Below are positions 1 through 8,536 of a stretch of DNA of 64,000 nt, piece after piece. The notes under the pieces are model-generated. The model was not told where the DNA came from, ran no database searches, and saw only the letters and a list, made by a program, of their open reading frames with translations. How positions within the stretch are numbered: position 1 is the first letter of the stretch; each line of letters starts with the position of its first letter. Source of the DNA: Rhodopseudomonas pseudopalustris (GTDB lineage: Bacteria > Pseudomonadota > Alphaproteobacteria > Rhizobiales > Xanthobacteraceae); contig NZ_FODT01000003.1 of the NCBI RefSeq assembly GCF_900110435.1, positions 1 through 64,000 on the forward strand. Reading direction: 5' to 3'. The position numbers were made by a program, and so were the translations under genes.

Positions 1-220
1 CACCGGCGTCCGCGCCTGGCGCGCCGCCGTCCACCGCCTCCCGCCCCGCGGATCGTGACGATCGCGAAACGCCCCTCTCATCGGGGCGGGATGCGATGGG
101 TATACGGTCCTATAGGAATTTTGTCAAGAGGCGCCCGGCGGTCGGCGCGATGGGTTTCGCTGACAGACAAAAGGCGCGATCCTTGCGGACCGCGCCGTCA
201 TGTTCGTCTCCCGAACCCGC
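1..220. other. Intergenic window edge, no gene seen
   Basis: No convincing coding frame or RNA is seen here. An AT-richer patch around 95-130 could hold promoter elements, but I cannot assign one. The minus-strand phosphotransferase stops at 221, so this is its 3' side. Confidence 0.4.
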
Positions 221-1279
221 TTACTTCGCACCCGCCTTCTGGGCGTAGGCCCAGGAGGCCTTGGCGAGCGGAACGGTGCGGGCGGCGGATTCCTTGGCCT
301 TGTCGGAGGCGGCCGTGCCGTCGCGGATGCGGCCGGCGATTCCCTGGGTGATGCCGGCGAGCCGGAAGGTGTTGTAGGCGAAGTACCAGTTCATGTCGCC
401 GATCTCGGGGATGCCGGCGGCGCGATTATAGATCGCGGTCGCCTCCTCGATCGTCGGGATGTTCAGCGCCTTGAGATCGACGCCTTCGAGGCCGGGCATC
501 GCCCATTGCATCAGCAGATAGGTGAAATCCGCCATCGGATCGCCGAGCGTCGACAGCTCCCAGTCGAGCACCGCCTGAACCCGCGGCTCGGTGGCGTGGA
601 AGATCATGTTGTCGAGCCGGTAGTCGCCGTGCACCACAGACACCCGCTGCTGATCCGGCAGCGTGCTCGGCAACCATTCCATCAGCCGGTCCATCTCCGG
701 AATCGATTCCGTCTCGGAGGCCTTGTACTGCTTGGTCCAGCGGTCGACCTGGCGCGCGAAGTAATTGCCCGGCTTGCCGAAGTCGCCGAGTCCGATCGCC
801 TCCGGATCGTAGCTGTGCAGCCTGGCGAGCGTCTCGATCTTGGCGACGAAGATCGCCCGGCGCGCTTCCGGCGGCTGGCTCGGCAGCGTCGGGTCCCAGA
901 ACACCCGGCCCTCTTCCATCGACATGACGTAGAACGCAGCCCCGATCACCGCGTCATCGGTGCACAACGCGTAAGCTTTGGCCACCGGGAAGCCCTGCTT
1001 GCCGAGTGCTGCGATGACGCGGAACTCGCGATCGACCGCATGCGCTGACGGCAGCAGCTTTCCGAACGGCTTGCGCCGCATCACGTAAGAGCGCCCCGGC
1101 GTGTTGAGCCGATAGGTCGGGTTCGACTGGCCGCCCTTGAACTGCTGAACCTCGAGCGGGCCCTGATAGCCCTCGACGTTCTGCTGCATCCATGCCGCGA
1201 GGCTGGCTTCGTCGACCCGATGCCGCTCCTCGACAGGCTTGGTGCCGGTGTAGTCCTCGTCTCGCCTGATAGCCGCCAA
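221..1279 (-). CDS. Phosphotransferase family protein (APH-like, acyl-CoA dehydrogenase associated)
   Basis: Protein of 352 aa from the aminoglycoside-phosphotransferase-like kinase fold, of the kind usually found beside or fused to acyl-CoA dehydrogenases. The N-terminal lobe has FKGGQSNPTY and the nucleotide-binding stretch SYVMRRKP. The catalytic loop is VVHGDYRLDNMIF and the metal site is VLDWELSTLGDP, so both kinase signatures are intact. No ATG fits. I chose TTG at 1279 because AGGGAG lies seven bases upstream; an ATG at 1396 would add a low-complexity leader. It lies downstream of the acyl-CoA dehydrogenase on the same strand (gap about 190 bp), suggesting joint expression. The substrate is unknown; a role in fatty-acid or aromatic acyl-CoA degradation is inferred from context. 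Confidence 0.85.
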   Translation of the reverse strand: MAAIRRDEDYTGTKPVEERHRVDEASLAAWMQQNVEGYQGPLEVQQFKGGQSNPTYRLNTPGRSYVMRRKPFGKLLPSAHAVDREFRVIAALGKQGFPVAKAYALCTDDAVIGAAFYVMSMEEGRVFWDPTLPSQPPEARRAIFVAKIETLARLHSYDPEAIGLGDFGKPGNYFARQVDRWTKQYKASETESIPEMDRLMEWLPSTLPDQQRVSVVHGDYRLDNMIFHATEPRVQAVLDWELSTLGDPMADFTYLLMQWAMPGLEGVDLKALNIPTIEEATAIYNRAAGIPEIGDMNWYFAYNTFRLAGITQGIAGRIRDGTAASDKAKESAARTVPLAKASWAYAQKAGAK

Positions 1280-1370
1280 CGTGACGCTCCCTTGTTCTTG
1301 TTCGCGCGTTCTGCTCCGAGCCGCTCCCGACCACCGGCCGAGCGAAGCATCGTCCCGCGCGTTGCTGACA

Positions 1371-1399
1371 CTGATGCCCGGGCGCGGCCCGGGCATCAG
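1371..1399. terminator. Perfect 13-bp hairpin between acyl-CoA dehydrogenase and phosphotransferase
   Basis: Arms at 1371-1383 and 1387-1399 are perfectly complementary with a 3-base loop. A short T-rich stretch follows on the plus side only. Both flanking genes run on the minus strand, so this may be an intercistronic or processing hairpin instead of a classical terminator. Confidence 0.5.
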
Positions 1400-1467
1400 G
1401 TTTTCCTTCAGATGGATCGACGGATCAAGTCCGGCGATGACGCATCATGCAAGATCGTCGCTTGGGC

Positions 1468-2706
1468 TCAGTGCTTCGCCGGCGCGTTGGCATACTTCTT
1501 GATTTCGAGCCGGGCGATGGCGCGGTTATGCACCTCGTCCGGACCGTCGGCGAGCCGCAGCGTGCGGATGCCGGCATAGTCCTTGGCGAGCCCGGCCTCG
1601 TCGGAGACGCCGGCGCCGCCATAGGCCTGGATCGCGTTGTCGATGATCTTCAGCGCCATGTTCGGCGCCGCGACCTTGATCATCGCGATCTCCAGCTGCG
1701 CGGTCTTGTTGCCGACCTTGTCCATCATGTCGGCGGCCTTGAGGCACAACAGCCGATTCATCTCGATGTCGGTGCGGGCTTCGGCGATGCGCTGCTCCCA
1801 GATCGAATATTCGATGATTTTCTTGCCGAACGCGGTGCGCGACTGCAGCCGCTTCACCATCTTCTCCAGCGCCTCTTCGGCCTTGCCGATGGTGCGCATG
1901 CAGTGATGGATGCGGCCCGGGCCGAGACGGCCCTGCGCGATTTCGAAGCCGCGGCCCTCGCCGAGCAGCAGATTCGACGCCGGCACGCGGACGTTCTCCA
2001 TCAGCACGACGCCGTGGCCGTGCGGCGCGTCGTCGAAGCCGAACACCGGGAGCATCTTTTCGATGGTGATGCCGGGGGTGTCGAGCGGCACCAGGATCTG
2101 CGACTGCTGCTGATGCTTGGCCGCATTCGGATCGGTCTTGCCCATCACGATCGCGATCTTGCAGCGCGGATCGCCGACGCCCGACGACCACCATTTGCGG
2201 CCGTTGATGACGTAGTGATCGCCGTCCTTCTCGATCCGGGTTTCGATATTGGTGGCGTCCGACGACGCGACCGCCGGCTCGGTCATCAGGAACGCCGAGC
2301 GGATTTCGCCGTCCATCAACGGGCGCAGCCACTGCCGCTTGTGCTCCTTGGAGCCGTAGCGCATCAGCACTTCCATGTTGCCGGTGTCCGGCGCCGAGCA
2401 GTTGAACACCTCGGAGGCCCAGCTGATGTGGCCCATCTTCTCAGACAGCATGGCGTATTCGAGATTGCTCAGGCCCGCGCCGCGGAATTCGTCGTCTTCA
2501 TGCGACGACGGCGGCATGAACATGTTCCAGAGGCCTTCGGCCTTGGCCTTCTTCTTCAGGTCTTCGAGGATCGGGATCACTTTCCAGCGGTCGCCCTCGG
2601 CGTCCTGCTGCTTGTAGATCGGCACCGCCGGACGGACGTGCGTGTTCATGAAGGCGGTGACGCGTTCCAGCCACTCACGCTGGCGATCGGACATCGTGAA
2701 ATCCAT
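1468..2706 (-). CDS. Acyl-CoA dehydrogenase
   Basis: Flavin-dependent acyl-CoA dehydrogenase of 412 aa, forming the trans-2-enoyl-CoA in a beta-oxidation-type step. Family signatures are visible: the FAD/substrate segment around [17 protein letters not shown], the middle beta domain with NGRKWWSSG, and the C-terminal helical domain with RTAFGKKI and the [10 protein letters not shown] signature. The ATG at 2706 follows a GTGAGGA ribosome site; a longer frame upstream would add an arginine-rich leader. It is divergent from the TetR gene at 2950, which probably regulates it. The exact acyl substrate cannot be read. Its phosphotransferase neighbour resembles ACAD10/11-type pairs. Confidence 0.92.
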   Translation of the reverse strand: MDFTMSDRQREWLERVTAFMNTHVRPAVPIYKQQDAEGDRWKVIPILEDLKKKAKAEGLWNMFMPPSSHEDDEFRGAGLSNLEYAMLSEKMGHISWASEVFNCSAPDTGNMEVLMRYGSKEHKRQWLRPLMDGEIRSAFLMTEPAVASSDATNIETRIEKDGDHYVINGRKWWSSGVGDPRCKIAIVMGKTDPNAAKHQQQSQILVPLDTPGITIEKMLPVFGFDDAPHGHGVVLMENVRVPASNLLLGEGRGFEIAQGRLGPGRIHHCMRTIGKAEEALEKMVKRLQSRTAFGKKIIEYSIWEQRIAEARTDIEMNRLLCLKAADMMDKVGNKTAQLEIAMIKVAAPNMALKIIDNAIQAYGGAGVSDEAGLAKDYAGIRTLRLADGPDEVHNRAIARLEIKKYANAPAKH

Positions 2707-2889
2707 CAGGCGATCCTCACTTCTTTCCCAAGCTGTTTGACCGGCGCGGGTTGCCGGCACTGTCTCCCCGCCGCCCCGCCTTCGCAAGCCAATTCTGTGT
2801 TGCGCGCTGCGCCGCGAGAGCACGGCGCGAATGCGCCGGACCGGAGGCCGCCGGCGGTCGACGACGCGAACGCATTGACTTCCGGCGGT

Positions 2890-2919
2890 GAAACGATAGT
2901 TTCATACACGCGTTTGAAA
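2890..2919. promoter_or_regulatory. Candidate TetR operator in divergent promoter
   Basis: Overlapping inverted repeats: GAAAC-4-GTTTC at 2890-2903, and TTTCA at 2900-2904 facing TGAAA at 2915-2919. They lie in the divergent region between acyl-CoA dehydrogenase (start 2706) and the TetR gene (start 2950). Position and symmetry fit autoregulation by the TetR protein; that is inference. Confidence 0.45.
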
Positions 2920-2949
2920 TGCAAGTTCGACGAATTTCCACGGCATGGC

Positions 2950-3615
2950 ATGTCGACCGACACCACACGGACAGCAATCCTCCGAGCGGCCGAACGGCTC
3001 TACGCCGAGCGCGGCTTCAGCGACGTCACGCTGCGCGACATCGTCGCCGCGGCCGAGGTCAATCTCGCCGCGGTGAACTATCACTTCGGCTCGAAGGACG
3101 AACTGATCACCGAATTGTTCGTGACGCGCTCGATCGCGACCAATCGCGAACGCCTGAACCAGTTGAAGGCCGCGGAAGCCGCAGGCGGCGGGCGCGCGCC
3201 GGTCGAGGCGGTGTTGCGCGCGCTGGTCGGACCGACCTTGCGCGGCTGCCTCGGCCCCGACAGCGAGCGCTCCGACGCGGCGCGCTTCATGATCCGCGCC
3301 ACGATCGAGGCGATCGCGCCGATCCACAAGATCAAGAACCGCGAGATCGACCATCTGCGCAAATTCGCCGCGGCGCTGCGGCGGTCGCTGCCCGGCAAGG
3401 CCGATGCGGAGATCTATTGGGGCCTGCATTTCGCGCTGGCGATGGCGCACCAGACGGTGCGCGACAGCGAGCGGCTGACGCGGCTGTCGGACGGGAAATG
3501 CGATCTCGACGACGTCGAGGGCGTGATCAATCGCGTGGTGGCGGTCACCGCGCTGGCGCTCACCGCATCGAAGCCCGCAGCCGACGACAAGGCGCCGGCC
3601 CGACGCGGCCGTTAG
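2950..3615 (+). CDS. TetR/AcrR family transcriptional regulator
   Basis: DNA-binding repressor of 221 aa. The N-terminal helix-turn-helix is typical (AILRAAERLYAERGF, then VTLRDIVAAAEVN and VNYHFGSKDEL). The rest is a helical ligand domain including a stretch around residues 90-140 of the kind seen in TetR_C_33-type regulators. The start is the ATG at 2950. The open frame runs back to 1447, but that part is antisense to the acyl-CoA dehydrogenase and is not translated. The gene is divergent from an acyl-CoA dehydrogenase, so an acyl-CoA ligand is a reasonable guess. Its TAG stop lies inside the arm of a palindromic repeat. Confidence 0.9.
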   Translation: MSTDTTRTAILRAAERLYAERGFSDVTLRDIVAAAEVNLAAVNYHFGSKDELITELFVTRSIATNRERLNQLKAAEAAGGGRAPVEAVLRALVGPTLRGCLGPDSERSDAARFMIRATIEAIAPIHKIKNREIDHLRKFAAALRRSLPGKADAEIYWGLHFALAMAHQTVRDSERLTRLSDGKCDLDDVEGVINRVVAVTALALTASKPAADDKAPARRGR

Positions 3616-3718
3616 AGCTTTTTCGGTTCTGATCGAATCAGAACCGAAGCTCTAACTTCAAGTTCTGACGCGTTTTCTTCACGCGAACCGGCGTCCACTT
3701 CGCTCGAAAACGCTATAG
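3612..3718. repeat. Composite palindromic repeat (copy 1), overlapping a stop codon
   Basis: A long inverted repeat at 3612-3655 (arms around CGGTTCTGAT / ATCAGAACCG) is followed by a second block at 3662-3718. The same two blocks recur in inverted orientation at 34470-34570, with about 53 of 56 matches in the second block by eye. The first arm supplies the TAG of the TetR gene, so the element may also serve as its terminator. Confidence 0.8.
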
Positions 3719-3772
3719 CCGCGCTTGCGAATCCGGGCGCGCCTGGGCCCGAACGTGGCGGGGAAATCCGGC

Positions 3773-3806
3773 TAAGTCTTGGAGCGGGTTAAGTCTTGGA
3801 GCGGGT
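3773..3806. repeat. 17-bp direct tandem duplication at tRNA-Gly 3' end
   Basis: The 17-bp unit at 3773-3789 is repeated exactly at 3790-3806. The second copy contains the CCA-encoding end and the start of the acceptor stem of the tRNA-Gly gene. Confidence 0.85.
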
Positions 3807-3870
3807 GAAGGGAATCGAACCCTCGTATTCAGCTTGGAAGGCTGCTGCTCTACCATTGAGCTACACCCGC
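3797..3870 (-). tRNA. tRNA-Gly(TCC)
   Basis: The minus strand gives a cloverleaf with acceptor pairing GCGGGTG / CACCCGC, a T-loop GGTTCGATTCC and anticodon loop CTTCCAA (anticodon TCC). The CCA end is encoded (3797-3799). Length is 74 nt. It reads GGA glycine codons. Confidence 0.95.
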
Positions 3871-4078
3871 GACGCCCGTTCCCTAACACGCTCGCCGGCC
3901 GGCCTCAACACCCCCGGGACAAGAGAGGAAGCCTCGCGCCGGGAGCGCGCGCCGGCGTCCCGCCACCGCGCAGGGCGGGACCGGAACCGAATCGTCGCGC
4001 TCCAGTTGTGCAGGTCGGCGCAACCGTGACGCTCCGGACGTGCGTCAATCGCAACGCCGCAAGCTGAAGGATAAGACG

Positions 4079-4639
4079 ATGAAACGAACCGCAATCATTC
4101 TGGGATGTCTGCTGCTGGCCTCGCCGGCGATGGCGCAATCGATCACCGAGAAAACCGGGGTCAATTCCGTCCTCGGCGTCGCGCCCGCGACCGCCGACTT
4201 CGTCAAGCAGGTCGCGATCAGCGACATGTTCGAGATCCAGTCGAACAAGATCGCCGAAGACAAGGGCAACGCCGCCGAGAAGGCGTTCGCCAAGCAGATG
4301 ATCGCCGACCACACCAAGACCAGCACCGAACTGAAGTCGGCGGTGTCCGGCGGCAAGATCGAGGCCGCGCTGCCGACTGCGCTCGACAGCAACCATCAGA
4401 GCAAGATCGACAAGCTGAAGACCGCGACCGCCGCGGATTTCAGCGCGACCTTCATCGACCAGCAGATCGACGCCCATAAGGATGCGGTGTCGCTGTTCGA
4501 GCGTTACGCGAAGGGCGGCGACAACGCCGCGTTGAAGGATTGGGCGGGCAAGACGCTGCCGGCGCTGAAGCACCATCTCGAAATGGCGCAGAACCTCGAC
4601 AAGCAGCGCAGCACCACGACGTCGAAGTCCAACAAATAA
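4079..4639 (+). CDS. DUF4142 family exported protein
   Basis: Protein of 186 aa with a clear Sec signal peptide (MKRTAIILGCLLLASPAMAQ, cut after AMA). The mature part is helical, with the DUF4142 pattern: a segment ADFVKQVAISDMFEIQSNK, then AFAKQMIADHTKTSTELK, and a final helix around LPALKHHLEMAQNL. DUF4142 proteins are periplasmic, ferritin-like in outline and of unknown function. The start at 4079 follows GAAGGA at 4066-4071. It stands alone and ends before a strong hairpin. Confidence 0.88.
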   Translation: MKRTAIILGCLLLASPAMAQSITEKTGVNSVLGVAPATADFVKQVAISDMFEIQSNKIAEDKGNAAEKAFAKQMIADHTKTSTELKSAVSGGKIEAALPTALDSNHQSKIDKLKTATAADFSATFIDQQIDAHKDAVSLFERYAKGGDNAALKDWAGKTLPALKHHLEMAQNLDKQRSTTTSKSNK

Positions 4640-4662
4640 GTCACCGTTCTTTCACAACCGAC

Positions 4663-4695
4663 GGCCCGGACCGCCACGCGGCGTCCGGGCCGTTT
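4663..4695 (+). terminator. Intrinsic terminator after DUF4142 gene
   Basis: Perfect 9-bp stem GGCCCGGAC / GTCCGGGCC at 4663-4671 and 4683-4691, then GTTT. It lies 24 bases after the DUF4142 stop. Confidence 0.75.
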
Positions 4696-4875
4696 GCCGT
4701 TCCGGCCCTCAACGGCAGTGGTCATGGAACCGAAGCGAGGATGAGGCATTATCGCGGTCATCAGAGTTTTGGGGGACTTCATGAGAGATCGATCGGCATT
4801 GACGGCGACCACGGAAGGCCGCGCGACGGCGCGTAGCGCCGCAACTTTAACGCGGCATCCGCGGGAGGCACAGCG

Positions 4876-7062
4876 ATGACCGATCTCGCAACGCTCGACC
4901 AGCCGGTCACCGAGGACAAGCAGCCGCCGAAGCCGGAGCCCGCTTACAAGATCGTCAACGACACCAGCAGCGTTCGCGAGGGCCTGCCCTACCCGCTCGG
5001 CGCCTGCTGGGACGGCGAAGGCACCAACTTCGCGCTGTTCTCCGCCAACGCCACCAAGGTCGAAGTCTGCCTGTTCGACGGCGACACCGAGCGCCGCATC
5101 GAGCTGCCGGAATACACCGACGAGGTTTTCCACGGCTACATTCCGGACATCGGCCCCGGCACGTTCTACGGCTATCGCGTTCATGGCCCCTACGAGCCTG
5201 AAAACGGCCATCGCTTTAACCCGAACAAGCTGCTGCTCGATCCCTATGCGCGCGCCCATGCGGGCGAGCTGAAATGGGACCCGGCCGTGTTCGGCTATCA
5301 GATGGAATCCGGCGACGACACCACCTTCGACGAGCGCGATAGCGCGGCGTTCGTGCCGAAATGCGTCGTGGTCGATCCCGGCTTCGACTGGAAGGGCGAG
5401 CCCGGCCGCAAATTCGTGCCGTGGGACCAGACCATCGTTTATGAAACCCACGTCAAGGGCTTCACCAAATTGCATCCCGGCGTGCCGGAGCATCTGCGCG
5501 GCACCTATGCCGGTCTCGGCAGCCAGCCGGTGGCCGACTACATCGCCTCGCTCGGCGTCACCGCGGTCGAGCTGCTGCCGATCCACACCTTCGTCAATGA
5601 CAGCTATCTGCTGGACAAGGATCTGGTGAATTATTGGGGCTACAACACCATCGGCTTCTTCGCGCCCGATCCGCGCTACGCCGCCGACGTGCCGAACAGC
5701 TTGCGCGAATTCAAGGAGATGGTGGCGCGGCTGCACGATGTCGGTCTCGCCGTGATCCTCGACGTCGTCTACAATCACACGGCGGAAGGCAACGAACTCG
5801 GCCCGACGCTGTCGTTCAAGGGCATCGACAACGCCAGCTACTATCGGCTGCTGCCGGACCAGAAGCGCTACTACATCAACGATACCGGCACCGGCAACAC
5901 CGTCAACCTCACGCATCCGCGCGTGATCCAGATGGTCACCGACTCGCTCCGCTATTGGGCCGGCGAGATGCATATCGACGGCTTCCGTTTCGATCTCGGC
6001 ACCATTCTCGCCCGCGAAACCTATGGGTTCGACGAGCAGAGCGGCTTCCTCAAGGCGGTCAACCAGGACCCGCTGCTGAGCTCGGTGAAGCTGATCGCCG
6101 AGCCCTGGGACTGCGGTCCCGGCGGCTATCAGGTCGGCGGCTTCCCGCCCGGCTGGGCGGAATGGAACGACAAATTCCGCGACACCATCCGCGACTATTG
6201 GCGCGGCGAAGCGCCGGCCGCAGCGCTGGCGCCGCGGCTGTCCGGTTCGGGCGACGTGTTCAACCGCCAGGGTCGCCGGGCCTGGGCGAGCGTCAACTTC
6301 ATCACCGCGCATGACGGCTTCACCCTCAACGACTGGGCGAGCTACAACGACAAGCACAACGCCGCCAACGGCGAGGACGGCAAGGACGGCCACTCCGACA
6401 ACCGCTCGTGGAATTGCGGCGCCGAGGGCCCCACCGATGACGAGGCGATCCTCAGCCTACGCGAGCGCCAGAAGCGCAACATGCTGGCGACGCTGTTGCT
6501 GGCGCAGGGCACGCCGATGCTGCTCGCCGGCGACGAATTCGGCCGCACCCAGCAGGGCAACAACAACGCCTATTGCCAGGACAACGAAATCTCCTGGGTG
6601 CATTGGGACCACAGCGACACCGCCAAGGACCTGCTGAGCTTCACCACGCGGCTGATGGAACTGCGGCGGACCTACCCGACGCTGCGGCGCAGCCGGTTCC
6701 TGACCGGCCATTACGACGAGACGCTCGAGGTCTGCGACGTCACCTGGATCAACGCCAATGGCGGCGCAATGCAGGAGGAGCACTGGCACGATAGCAACGT
6801 GAAGTGTTTCGGAATGCTGCTCGACGGCCGCGCGCAGAAAAGCGGCATCCGCCGGCACGCCGAGGACGACACCGTGCTGCTGATCACCAACAGTTTCGAC
6901 GGCGCGGTCGAATTCACCCTGCCGGAAGTTCCGCACGGCTCCAAATGGCAGTTGCTGATCGACACCAATATTCCAGACGGTTCGCCCGGGGAGCAGTTCG
7001 CCTGCGGTTCCATCTATCAGGTGACGGCGCGATCGGTGTTGCTGTTCGGCCTGATCGATTAG
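4876..7062 (+). CDS. glgX: Glycogen debranching enzyme GlgX
   Basis: Isoamylase-type glycoside hydrolase family 13 enzyme of 728 aa that removes alpha-1,6 branches from phosphorylase-limited glycogen in the cytoplasm. An N-terminal CBM48-like domain spans about residues 35-130 (LPYPLGACWDGEGTNFALFS). The catalytic barrel follows: VILDVVYNHTAEG, nucleophile Asp near residue 373 in GFRFDLG, acid/base Glu near 408 in IAEPWDCG, and the third Asp near 478 in AHDGFT. The ATG has a GGGAGG ribosome site. It is not in a recognisable glg operon here; the next gene is a transglutaminase-like protein behind a hairpin. Confidence 0.97.
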   Translation: MTDLATLDQPVTEDKQPPKPEPAYKIVNDTSSVREGLPYPLGACWDGEGTNFALFSANATKVEVCLFDGDTERRIELPEYTDEVFHGYIPDIGPGTFYGYRVHGPYEPENGHRFNPNKLLLDPYARAHAGELKWDPAVFGYQMESGDDTTFDERDSAAFVPKCVVVDPGFDWKGEPGRKFVPWDQTIVYETHVKGFTKLHPGVPEHLRGTYAGLGSQPVADYIASLGVTAVELLPIHTFVNDSYLLDKDLVNYWGYNTIGFFAPDPRYAADVPNSLREFKEMVARLHDVGLAVILDVVYNHTAEGNELGPTLSFKGIDNASYYRLLPDQKRYYINDTGTGNTVNLTHPRVIQMVTDSLRYWAGEMHIDGFRFDLGTILARETYGFDEQSGFLKAVNQDPLLSSVKLIAEPWDCGPGGYQVGGFPPGWAEWNDKFRDTIRDYWRGEAPAAALAPRLSGSGDVFNRQGRRAWASVNFITAHDGFTLNDWASYNDKHNAANGEDGKDGHSDNRSWNCGAEGPTDDEAILSLRERQKRNMLATLLLAQGTPMLLAGDEFGRTQQGNNNAYCQDNEISWVHWDHSDTAKDLLSFTTRLMELRRTYPTLRRSRFLTGHYDETLEVCDVTWINANGGAMQEEHWHDSNVKCFGMLLDGRAQKSGIRRHAEDDTVLLITNSFDGAVEFTLPEVPHGSKWQLLIDTNIPDGSPGEQFACGSIYQVTARSVLLFGLID

Positions 7063-7096
7063 AAACTACGCATCCGTTTGCCGCACATTTGCGCAT

Positions 7097-7131
7097 CCGT
7101 TCAGTCGGTTACGGAGGAACCGACTGAACGG
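7097..7131. terminator. Long perfect hairpin after glgX
   Basis: A 14-bp perfect stem at 7097-7110 and 7118-7131 with a 7-base loop, 34 bases after the glgX stop. There is no strong T-run. It also argues that the next gene starts downstream of it. Confidence 0.6.
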
Positions 7132-7185
7132 TCCGTCATTGTTGATGACATATCATCATTTGACGCGCGAGCGACGGAGACAACG

Positions 7186-8037
7186 TTGAAAATTCGAGCG
7201 GGCTACAACATCGCCTTCCAGTGCTTCCAGGAAACACCGATGAACCTGCTGCTCAGCGTTCATCCCTCCCGGCAGCAGCACATTATCGGCGAACACAAGA
7301 TCCGGTTCGCGCCGGACGTTCCGGCGCGCGACTTCGTCGACATGTTCGGCAACATCTGCACGCGCATCGTCGCGCCGGCTGGCCGCATCGACATCAGCAA
7401 TGATTTTCTGATCGAGGATTCCGGCCTGCCCGACGAAACGGCGCCGGGGGCGCGGCAACTGCCGATCGCCGAACTGCCGGACGGGGCACTGATCTATCTG
7501 CTCGGCAGTCGCTATTGCGACACCGACAAACTGTCGAACCTCGCCTGGTCGCTGTTCGGCGGCATCACCTCGGGGTGGGAGCGGGTTCAGGCGATCGTCG
7601 ACTACACCCACAATCAGATCGAGTTCGGATATCACTACGCCCGCAACGATCGCACGGCGGCGGAGGGACATTCCGAGCGCATCGGGGTGTGCCGCGACTT
7701 CGCGCACCTCGCAGTGGCGCTGTGCCGGTGCATGAACATCCCCGCGCGCTACTGCACCGGTTATCTCGGTGACATCGGCGTGCCGATCGACCCGGCTCCG
7801 ATGGATTTCTCGGCGTGGTTCGAGGTCTATCTCGACGGCCGCTGGTACACCTTCGATGCCCGCCACAATCACCCGCGGATCGGCCGCATCGTCATGGCCC
7901 GTGGGCGCGACGCCGCCGACGTGGCGATCTCGACCTCGTTCGGCACCGCGCAATTGCTGCAGTTCGAGGTGATCACCCACGAGGTCACCGAGCAGCCGGC
8001 TGTCGAACAGGCCTCGGCGCTGTCGAAGGTCGCGTAG
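7186..8037 (+). CDS. Transglutaminase-like domain protein
   Basis: Cytoplasmic-looking protein of 283 aa with an N-terminal beta region and a transglutaminase-like core. The core Cys is about residue 169 in IGVCRDFAHLAV, and the Asp lies in YTFDARHN. The position of the usual HAW histidine reads SAW, so the classical triad is altered; from memory this substitution is a trait of this alphaproteobacterial subfamily. I chose TTG at 7186 because GGAG lies just upstream and a hairpin at 7097-7131 occupies the longer frame that begins at 7078. Likely peptidase-like or peptide-bond acting; the substrate is unknown. Confidence 0.85.
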   Translation: MKIRAGYNIAFQCFQETPMNLLLSVHPSRQQHIIGEHKIRFAPDVPARDFVDMFGNICTRIVAPAGRIDISNDFLIEDSGLPDETAPGARQLPIAELPDGALIYLLGSRYCDTDKLSNLAWSLFGGITSGWERVQAIVDYTHNQIEFGYHYARNDRTAAEGHSERIGVCRDFAHLAVALCRCMNIPARYCTGYLGDIGVPIDPAPMDFSAWFEVYLDGRWYTFDARHNHPRIGRIVMARGRDAADVAISTSFGTAQLLQFEVITHEVTEQPAVEQASALSKVA

Positions 8038-8071
8038 ACGAGTTCGACAGCAGATACTGTGGCTGAAACGC

Positions 8072-8101
8072 GAATGCCCGGCCCTTGCGCCGGGCATTCT
8101 G
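8072..8101. terminator. Intrinsic terminator after transglutaminase-like gene
   Basis: Perfect 11-bp stem at 8072-8082 and 8089-8099 with a 6-base loop, 34 bases after the stop. It lies between convergent genes and may serve both strands. Confidence 0.75.
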
Positions 8102-8172
8102 TTGCCGAGGATGCTGTGGAAGCAGACGAAAGCGCCCGGGACGAGCCCGAGCGAATCGCATCATTCATCCGG

Positions 8173-8385
8173 TCAGTTGCTGACCGTCCCCAGCGCATTG
8201 CCCGATCCGTCCTGGCCCGGCACGGTGATCCGGACTTCGTGGCCGAATTTAATCGCGTTGGATGCCGCGGCGACAGCCGCCTCGAACGCCGCCTCCTTGC
8301 TGGCATACTCGCCGGTCGGGTCGTCGTCGTGCCGGATGCCCCAATTGTCGTCGCTGCCGATGATGTCGTAGTAAGCTTTGCCCAT
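8173..8385 (-). CDS. Small conserved protein, DUF2188-like
   Basis: Protein of 70 aa. The first part (YYDIIGSDDNWGIRHD) and an alternating core (EYASKEAAFEAAVAAASNAI) resemble the DUF2188 fold, in which a short beta strand carries a conserved WxI/V and the helix is alanine-rich. The function of the family is unknown. The start at 8385 follows GGAGG five bases upstream, which decides against the longer frame to 8442. It is convergent with the transglutaminase-like gene. Confidence 0.8.
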   Translation of the reverse strand: MGKAYYDIIGSDDNWGIRHDDDPTGEYASKEAAFEAAVAAASNAIKFGHEVRITVPGQDGSGNALGTVSN

Positions 8386-8536
8386 CTGCGCCTCCTTCGT
8401 GATTCGTGAACGATTGTGGTTTGCCTCGACAATGATAGCCACGACTGTTCGTTCCTGGTCGCGGATCGTACGGTTTGGCTGGGGAACCGGGGCGCATCGG
8501 CGCCGTTGAGCTCGGAACCTTTCACCGGAGATCGAT

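Noticed and set aside
1447-2949. Long in-frame extension before TetR
   Set aside because: Antisense to acyl-CoA dehydrogenase; no ribosome site; the Tet domain starts at 2950.
3796-4029. Open frame on plus strand with protein like VKGIEPSYSAWKA
   Set aside because: It is a read-through of the tRNA-Gly gene. Such translations are well-known annotation artefacts.
4504-6393. 629-codon minus-strand frame
   Set aside because: Shadow of glgX in a GC-rich genome; composition biased to Ala, Arg, Val and no domain.
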